Assembly: GCA_023362775.1 (NCBI GenBank)
Contig: JALMGJ010000016.1
Location: 999,001 to 1,063,000 of the forward strand
Length of the DNA: 64,000 bases
DNA from: Charina bottae
Lineage: Eukaryota > Chordata > Lepidosauria > Squamata > Charinaidae
Direction of reading: 5' to 3'
Shown here: positions 59,030-64,000 of the stretch, piece after piece
Layout of the letters: each line of letters starts with the position of its first letter
Numbering within the stretch: position 1 is the first letter of the stretch
The notes under the pieces: model-generated
The model's input: only the letters and a program-made list of their open reading frames with translations
The model's database searches: none
What the model was told of the DNA's origin: nothing
Translations under genes and position numbers: made by a program

Positions 59030-60060
59030 GATTTATTCATGTATTTCCTTCCTTACTACAGCTTCTATACCCCAAATGTTCTGAGTGGCTTGCATCTAGG
59101 AATAACATTGAACTAAAAATGTAACAATGATCAAAATATACCAGCAGACCTCCACTAGATGCACTACCCAATAGGGGTATGTTAATCCAAATTGTCCTGA
59201 AACACAGCTCTCTGGAAACACAATGGGGAGGTAGGGGTTAGGATATCCAGGGGGGTGCTGTTGCAGAGAAGGGGGACATAATCAAGATGTCTCAATTACA
59301 GGGTCCTTGAAGAAAACATTCAATTGGTAGGGAGACCCCCAACAAGTCTGTTCTCTCATCCCATATGAGATGAGAAGATCACCTGGAGGAGATAACTGGC
59401 AGCTAATGCAGCTCCATAGTAGAGGTGTTACATAGGTGAACCTAGGTCTGCCCATAACCTCATGCATAAGTGAAGCTTCCAGATGATTTTCAAGAGCAGC
59501 CCCTGGTGAAACAAGTTGCAGTAGTCCAGTTACAAGGTGGCAAGTAACAATGCACAGCATCTCCTGATCAGGAATGGCTACAACGGGTGTACAGATGTAA
59601 TCATTCCAAGACTCCCCTAGTCCTTGAACAGCCCTCTGCTGTTCAGTGAGGATACATCAGTCCAGGAGGATACCCAGTTGCACACCTAAAAGGTAAAGGT
59701 TCCCCCCGCACATTTGTGCAGTCGTGTCTGACTCTAGGTTGGCAAGAGCTGGGGCGAGTGCGGGAGCTCACTCCATCATGTGGGACTAGGGATTCGAACC
59801 TCCAAACTTGCGATCGACAAGCCTGGTGTCTTACCCGCTGAGCCACCACGCCCCCTACCCACACCTACCCAGAGCTAATGCTGGTCTATCCCCAGATTCA
59901 GTCAGCCTTTGAATCCATAGCTGATGGCCTCTTCCAGGGGGTTGCATGTAGATGTAAAATACCAGCATGCGAAGGGATCAAAGTAGTGCATCGTCCATCA
60001 GAGCACCAAGGACTCAGCCTCTCCAACCCGCAACAGGAATCAGCTACCTAGAGGTGTCAA
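59030..60060 (-). pseudogene. L2-like LINE, RT C-terminal part
   Basis: Minus strand: QRAVQGLGESWNDYICTP, then CHLVTGLLQLVSPGAALENH and EVMGRPRFTYVTPLLWSCI (59560-59400), degraded forms of the 'DYCNxLYxGLP' and 'RFxHxTPLLxxLHWLP' blocks. The 3' end lies near 59085-59040, read in reverse as CTGAGTGGCTTGCA. A shortened SINE interrupts it at 59.69 kb. Confidence 0.78.
59681..59867 (-). mobile_element. Sauria-like SINE with internal deletion, 8-bp TSD
   Basis: The element 59689-59859 is only 171 bp against about 325. It has the tail AAAGGTTCCCCCCGCAC, then GTGTCTGACTCTAGG joined straight to TTGGCAAGAGCTGGGG, then the B and A boxes. Flanks CACACCTA at 59681-59688 and 59860-59867. Confidence 0.9.
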
Positions 60061-61075
60061 GGCATCTGAAGGACGTCTGGAAAGAGATATTATTTTAACA
60101 TCCGAAAAATAAAATCCTTTTTTTTTTTTTTTTTGCTATAGGTGCTCATAGACATAAACCCACATGACAATCACAATTATTAGGTTATATTGCATTTACT
60201 TACTTACTTATATTGAATCTACTTCAAACTATGATACATATTTAGACATGTATCTGTTTTAATAAATTCTACCGTCAGATATAAAGTGGAAAAATTAGGA
60301 GACAGTCTAAGAAAAGACAAACTGATTTGGCCTTTTTCAGTTTAGTTTTAGTCTCATTCAAAAATTAGTTCCTATTAAAAGGGATTGAAATTAAGGGTTT
60401 CACAATTAAGTAAATACTGCCCCCTGGTGGCAAACTGTTTAATATTTTATTCCCTTCTTCAAAGTACACTATTAGAAACAAAACAATTTTTCCAGAACAG
60501 CTTGACATTATACGGCTTTTACAAACTTTCTGATACTTGCAGTTAAACAATAAAAAAACTTTAAAAATATGTGTTTAAGAGAAAATACACTTATAAATGG
60601 ATGCAGTTTTAAAAGTAAATAATGAATACTGATGCTTTGAGAGAAAATACATTATCTGAGCCCATATTTCAAGTAAACATTATTTTAAACTATAACGTAA
60701 ACATGAATCTTCCTGAATTCTTTTTAAATGTACAGATTAATACAATGGCTCATCAGAAATCTGCAAAAGAAAAACAGCCTGAAAAGATAGAGGTTTATCC
60801 CTCCCTCATCATGTTGATGATCACTGTTAAAATTACTAAATTAAAATAACTAAACCAAGTTAGAAATTTGTAGGTAGGCAAACATCAGCATCATTTTTAT
60901 TCCCCAGAAAAATGTGTTGGATCTAGTCTCTCAGAATAATCCTGTAGAGACAGAATATGGAAGAATGATCAGATCTAAATTCCTGTTAAAGTGGTACCAA
61001 CCAGGGAGAATGGAAAAGAAAACAAATAGAGAAACAACAGATATTTTGTTCTATGACAGACCAGAATAATAGTTT
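60061..61075. other. No recognised gene
   Basis: A T tract of about 18 at 60118-60135 may be the tail of an old retroposon. A 75-codon frame at 60622-60849 has no motif. Confidence 0.4.
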
Positions 61076-61310
61076 GGTCTAGTGGTTAAGGCAACGGGCT
61101 AGAAACCGGGAGACTGTGAGTTCTAGTCCCGCCTTAGGCAGGAAAGCCGGCTGGGTGACCTTGGCCCAGTCACTCTCTCTCAGCCCAAGTCACCTCACAG
61201 GGTTGTTGTTGTGGAGAAAATAGGAGGAGGAAGGAGTATTTGGTATGTTCGCCACCTTGTGTTATTTATAAAAATAATAAAGGCGGGATAGAAAATAAAT
61301 AAATATTATA
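61076..61310 (+). mobile_element. tRNA-derived SINE with L2-like tail
   Basis: GGTCTAGTGGTTAAGGCAAC is the A box and GTGAGTTCTAGTCCCGCC the B box. A conserved middle follows (CTGGGTGACCTTGGCCCAGT, CACCTCACAGGGTTGTTGTT). The tail is TATGTTCGCCACCTTGTG...AATAAAGGCGGGATAG with (AATA)n. The middle resembles MIR/CORE-type SINEs. The tail is an L2-type 3' end, suggesting L2 mobilised it. Distinct from the Sauria-like SINE. Confidence 0.85.
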
Positions 61311-61919
61311 AACATGTTCATGCTTAGCCTGAAGAATGAATAAAGGTGGACATTGTACAGACTTCACTAGGTTGTATAAGGAAATATAGAAAATTAGACT
61401 TCACACAACACAAAGAAATAGAAACTAACCCTAGTGCCATTTCTTGCTAAATTTTTTAAACTATGCCTACAGACATAGAAAACTCTTGAAACAGAAGTTC
61501 TCCCTGTTTTCATGACCTGGACTGCCCCAACTTCCCAGACTTTAAACAGTTGATTTAAAAAAAGACTTTGAAGTTAATTACTGTAGATAGATCTTCTGAC
61601 ATGGGAAAATTTATTTTGCTTACATTTCAAGCTGATAACAAGATTTTGAAGGTTGAGCACTAGAGGGCACCAGATGGCTACTTTAAAGGTAACATTTGAT
61701 ATGTGGGTCCAAGAACTGCTTAAGTTACTTAACACTATACTGGAACCAAAAGTTGTTATTGAAGAGGGAAAAGTCCATTTGAAGACAACTTCAAAGAAGA
61801 GACAAGGACAGTAGAAGAAAGCAGAAGTTAGAACATTATTTATGGGACTTAAGGACTGCTGGGAGGAAGAAGAAAAAATACAAAATTGGTTTATTTGATT
61901 ATGTTTAAATAATGAGTTG
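61311..61919. other. No recognised feature
   Basis: Unassigned DNA up to the Copia LTR. Confidence 0.35.
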
Positions 61920-62308
61920 TGTTGGGGTTTGATAAACCCAGGAATTTACTGCTAGATATAAATTATACAGAGAGGCTTGATATCCAGGTGAAAGGGGAAA
62001 TATTCTGCACAGTCACCCAAGTAGCAGCCATTGTTGTAGGAATGATGTGTCAGTGTGTGACTCATACAACAGGTGCTTAGAGTTAGGTTGGGTGTGGTGA
62101 ATAACGAGAGTGACCTATAATGTGATTGGTCAGGTTCACTATATATACAGAGACATTCTCAGTTCCCATTATTCCCATTTTACCTTGTGAATGCTGTATC
62201 GTTGATGGTGTATCATTTTGTTACCTGTGGAATTGATCTGTAAATACGTATGTATATAAAGTAAATAGGATATTTGATATAACTTCTGTTTGGAGTCTAT
62301 TTACTGCA
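61920..62308 (+). mobile_element. Probable 5' LTR of a Ty1/Copia element
   Basis: TG...CA ends: TGTTGGGGTTTGATAAACCC at 61920 and TTTACTGCA ending at 62308. U3 signals are GTGATTGGTCAGG (inverted CCAAT, about 62121) and a TATATATA box (62140). The gag ATG is 332 bp downstream. The other LTR lies beyond the window, so the ends are inferred from TG/CA and signals only. Confidence 0.65.
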
Positions 62309-62640
62309 TAGCACTTGGATCACTGGTGCCTAGGAGAGAGAAGCAGGCCGCTCCATCTGTGCGCCCCGACAGGTTATGGGCCCAGAGGTGACGGAGAAGC
62401 CATAGACGACGGAAGGCTTTGCACTGGCTGTGGATCGGTGGATCGTGTGCAGTCTGTGAGCTGGAAGCTTTGGAAGCCTATCCAGGAGTCGTGTGGCTAT
62501 TTGGAGTGATTTGGAGCTTTAACAGGTTCCGTGCCTGCGTGTGTGTTTTTCTCTCCTACGCTTGTTTTGCAGCTAGAGGACATTCTGATAAGGTCTGTGT
62601 CTTTAATCATCGGTGTCTGCCCAGAAGGGGCTGAAGACAG
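62309..62640 (+). promoter_or_regulatory. Copia leader with presumed primer-binding site
   Basis: Untranslated leader between LTR and gag. The primer-binding site should lie in the first bases (around TTGGATCACTGGTGCC, 62314-62329), but I cannot match it to a tRNA by eye. Confidence 0.4.
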
Positions 62641-63219
62641 ATGAGTACAGCGAAGATGTTGCCATCAGTCGGGGGAGGTTTTCCTCTGGAAAGACTGAAT
62701 GACAATAATTATTTGTCATGGGCATATAAAATGGAAATGTATCTTCGGCGTGAAGGGCTTTGGAGAAGTGTACTTTGCCCTGAACCAGACCTGGATGATG
62801 AAGAAGTTGCTCGAAAGGACGATAGAGCATTGGCAAGCATAATTTTATGTCTGGAAGATAGCCAATTGTGTTATGTTAGAGACTGTCAGTTAGCCAATAA
62901 GTGTTGGGAAGCTTTAAAGAATGTTTATCTAAGAAGCTCACCGTTATGTAAGGTTTTACTAACAAGGAAACTTTATCACGCCAGATTAGGTGTATCTGGT
63001 AATATTAAGGATCACCTGCTTTATATGACAGAGTTGTTTCAGGAGCTGGCTCAGAGAGATATGCCATTTACAGAAGCTAATAAAGTGTATGTAGTTCTCA
63101 GTTCTCTAAATGAAACGTGGGATACTTTGGCAATTAGCTTCGGGTCATTATCTGAGGAAGATTTGACCATAAAATACTTATCTGGCAGGCTTTTGGAAGA
63201 AGAGCAAAGAAGAAAATAG
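62641..63219 (+). CDS. Ty1/Copia gag
   Basis: 192 codons starting MSTAKMLPSVGGGF. LNDNNYLSWAYKMEMYLRRE is the Copia gag N-terminal motif (family: LxGxNYxxWxxxMExxL). Next come ASIILCLEDSQLCYVRDCQL, CWEALKNVYLRSSPLCKVLL, LYHARLGVSGNIKDHLLYMT and VVLSSLNETWDTLAISFGSL (UBN2-like gag fold). It ends EEEQRRK at a UAG (63217-63219). The same frame then stays open to the zinc knuckle, so UAG is either a mutation or, less likely, a read-through site. Confidence 0.88.
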   Translation: MSTAKMLPSVGGGFPLERLNDNNYLSWAYKMEMYLRREGLWRSVLCPEPDLDDEEVARKDDRALASIILCLEDSQLCYVRDCQLANKCWEALKNVYLRSSPLCKVLLTRKLYHARLGVSGNIKDHLLYMTELFQELAQRDMPFTEANKVYVVLSSLNETWDTLAISFGSLSEEDLTIKYLSGRLLEEEQRRK

Positions 63220-64000
63220 TGTTCTAACGTAATTAGGTCTAAGCAAAACAGTGTTTTTGTTAAGGAATGTTCTGATAACCAAAACAATGTATTATTTGTA
63301 AAGCGAAAATGTTTCTACTGTGGGTCACAAAAGCATTTGTTGCGGGATTGTGATAAGAAACGGAAGCCAAAGGCCAAGCTGAAAATCTCCAAGCCGGGAG
63401 ACGCAGCACAGCTGTCTTTAATTAGTTAAAGTGTTCAAGATTTAAAGGGACCATTTTTACTTGACAGCGGGGCTTGTCAGCATATAGGAAATAACAGACA
63501 GATGTTTAAGAGTTTTAGGCAGGCTGATAGAGATCATGATACTCTAGCTAATGGAAGCATTGCATCTGTGACTGGTAAGAGATTTGTATATGTACCAGGG
63601 TTAAATATTGAATTATCAATGTTGTGTGTACCTGAACTGGAGTACAATATAATTAGTGTGTCACAATTGGATAAACAGGGTTATACTGTACACTTTGGAA
63701 ATAATGAATGTATTGTTATGAAAGATAACAATGTTTGTGGCAAAGGTATTTTGCAGAACTGTCTTTATGAAATAGTTCAAACCAGGACAAGCAGCAACCA
63801 ACATTTAGCTACAATTAATAAGCCAACACATGATTCATGTGTGCACCTGTGGCACAGAAGGCTTGGGCATACGAGTTTCAAAGTGATTGAAAAGATGTCA
63901 GAAGCAAGTTCTGGAATGGAATTGAAAAAGTGCCAAGTGTATTTGGATTGTACAGCTTGTAAGGTTGCAAAGTCAAAAGTATTTCCTGTGAGCAAATTCA
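63220..64000 (+). pseudogene. Ty1/Copia gag end, protease and integrase start (runs off window)
   Basis: In the same frame as gag. The zinc knuckle CFYCGSQKHLLRDC (CX2CX4HX4C, about 63310-63351) is followed by a Lys-rich stretch and a UAA at 63427-63429. The protease active site is FLLDSGACQH (about 63450), then SVTGKRFVYVPGLNIELSM and YNIISVSQLDKQGYTVHFG. The GAG-pre-integrase domain has LWHRRLGHTSFKVIEKM and CTACKVAKSK (HHCC, 63848-63979). Open from 63430 to the window edge. Single gag-pol frame with two stops; RT and RNase H should lie beyond 64000. Copia elements are scarce in vertebrate genomes. Confidence 0.9.

Noticed and set aside
61086..61160. tRNA gene
   Set aside because: A and B boxes are present but the fold is poor and the sequence continues into a SINE body and an L2-like tail.

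Overview
The window is vertebrate repeat-rich DNA, most likely from a squamate reptile (lizard or snake). The main evidence is several copies of a tRNA-derived SINE of about 325 bp that ends in ACCTTT repeats, the structure of Sauria SINEs that share a tail with Bov-B LINEs. It also holds many L2/CR1-like LINE pieces with squamate-type 3' ends, old L1 pieces, hAT-type MITEs, Ty3/Gypsy elements with a PEG10-like gag, and a Ty1/Copia element. No host protein-coding exon, tRNA gene, rRNA gene or CRISPR array could be recognised. Every long open frame that I can interpret belongs to a transposable element or to low-complexity DNA.

Layout. 0-2 kb: L2-like LINE (-), then an L1 ORF2 end (+). 2-8 kb: mostly unremarkable DNA with a CTTT microsatellite, a fold-back MITE and a palindrome. 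8.04-10.14 kb: a composite hAT-type element with a perfect 8-bp target duplication. It encloses a GC-rich Gypsy-LTR-like segment, palindromes, and a second hAT-like element whose core has expanded into twelve 40-bp units. 10.6-18.3 kb: Gypsy element B (-), split by Gypsy element A (-) and by a full SINE. A has the permuted order partial LTR-pol-LTR-gag. 18.3-21.7 kb: no recognisable repeat. 21.7-25.9 kb: two MITEs and Gypsy element C (-), closely related to B. 27.1-31.1 kb: a LINE reverse transcriptase with a C-terminal zinc finger (+), next to a second LINE with endonuclease and RT (-). 32.5-36.2 kb: a 430-bp retro-insert, a solo LTR with a 5-bp TSD, an L1 fragment (-) and a SINE fragment. 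39.2-39.7 kb: a SINE inside a fold-back MITE. 42.3-43.7 kb: a CpG-rich MITE, a 43-bp minisatellite and an L1 end. 46.7-48.5 kb: a LINE (-) cut by L2 3' ends and microsatellites. 50-60 kb: three more hAT MITEs with perfect TSDs and three L2-like pieces, two of them carrying SINEs. 61.9-64 kb: the 5' part of a Ty1/Copia element (LTR, gag, protease, start of integrase) running off the window.

The elements do not form a pathway. What can be read is their order of insertion: B is older than A and older than the SINE inside it; hosts are older than the MITEs and SINEs that carry clean TSDs; and at 53.2-54.0 kb a 154-bp duplicated segment provides both the MITE-filled site and the matching empty site. 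The elements that look youngest are the Copia element, the MITEs with perfect TSDs, the solo LTR and the SINE at 17.0 kb. I found nothing I would call a new cellular system. The most unusual structures are the tandem GC-box/CCAAT-box array, the permuted nested Gypsy, the repeat-bearing reading frame in the A LTR, and the natural empty/filled MITE site pair.
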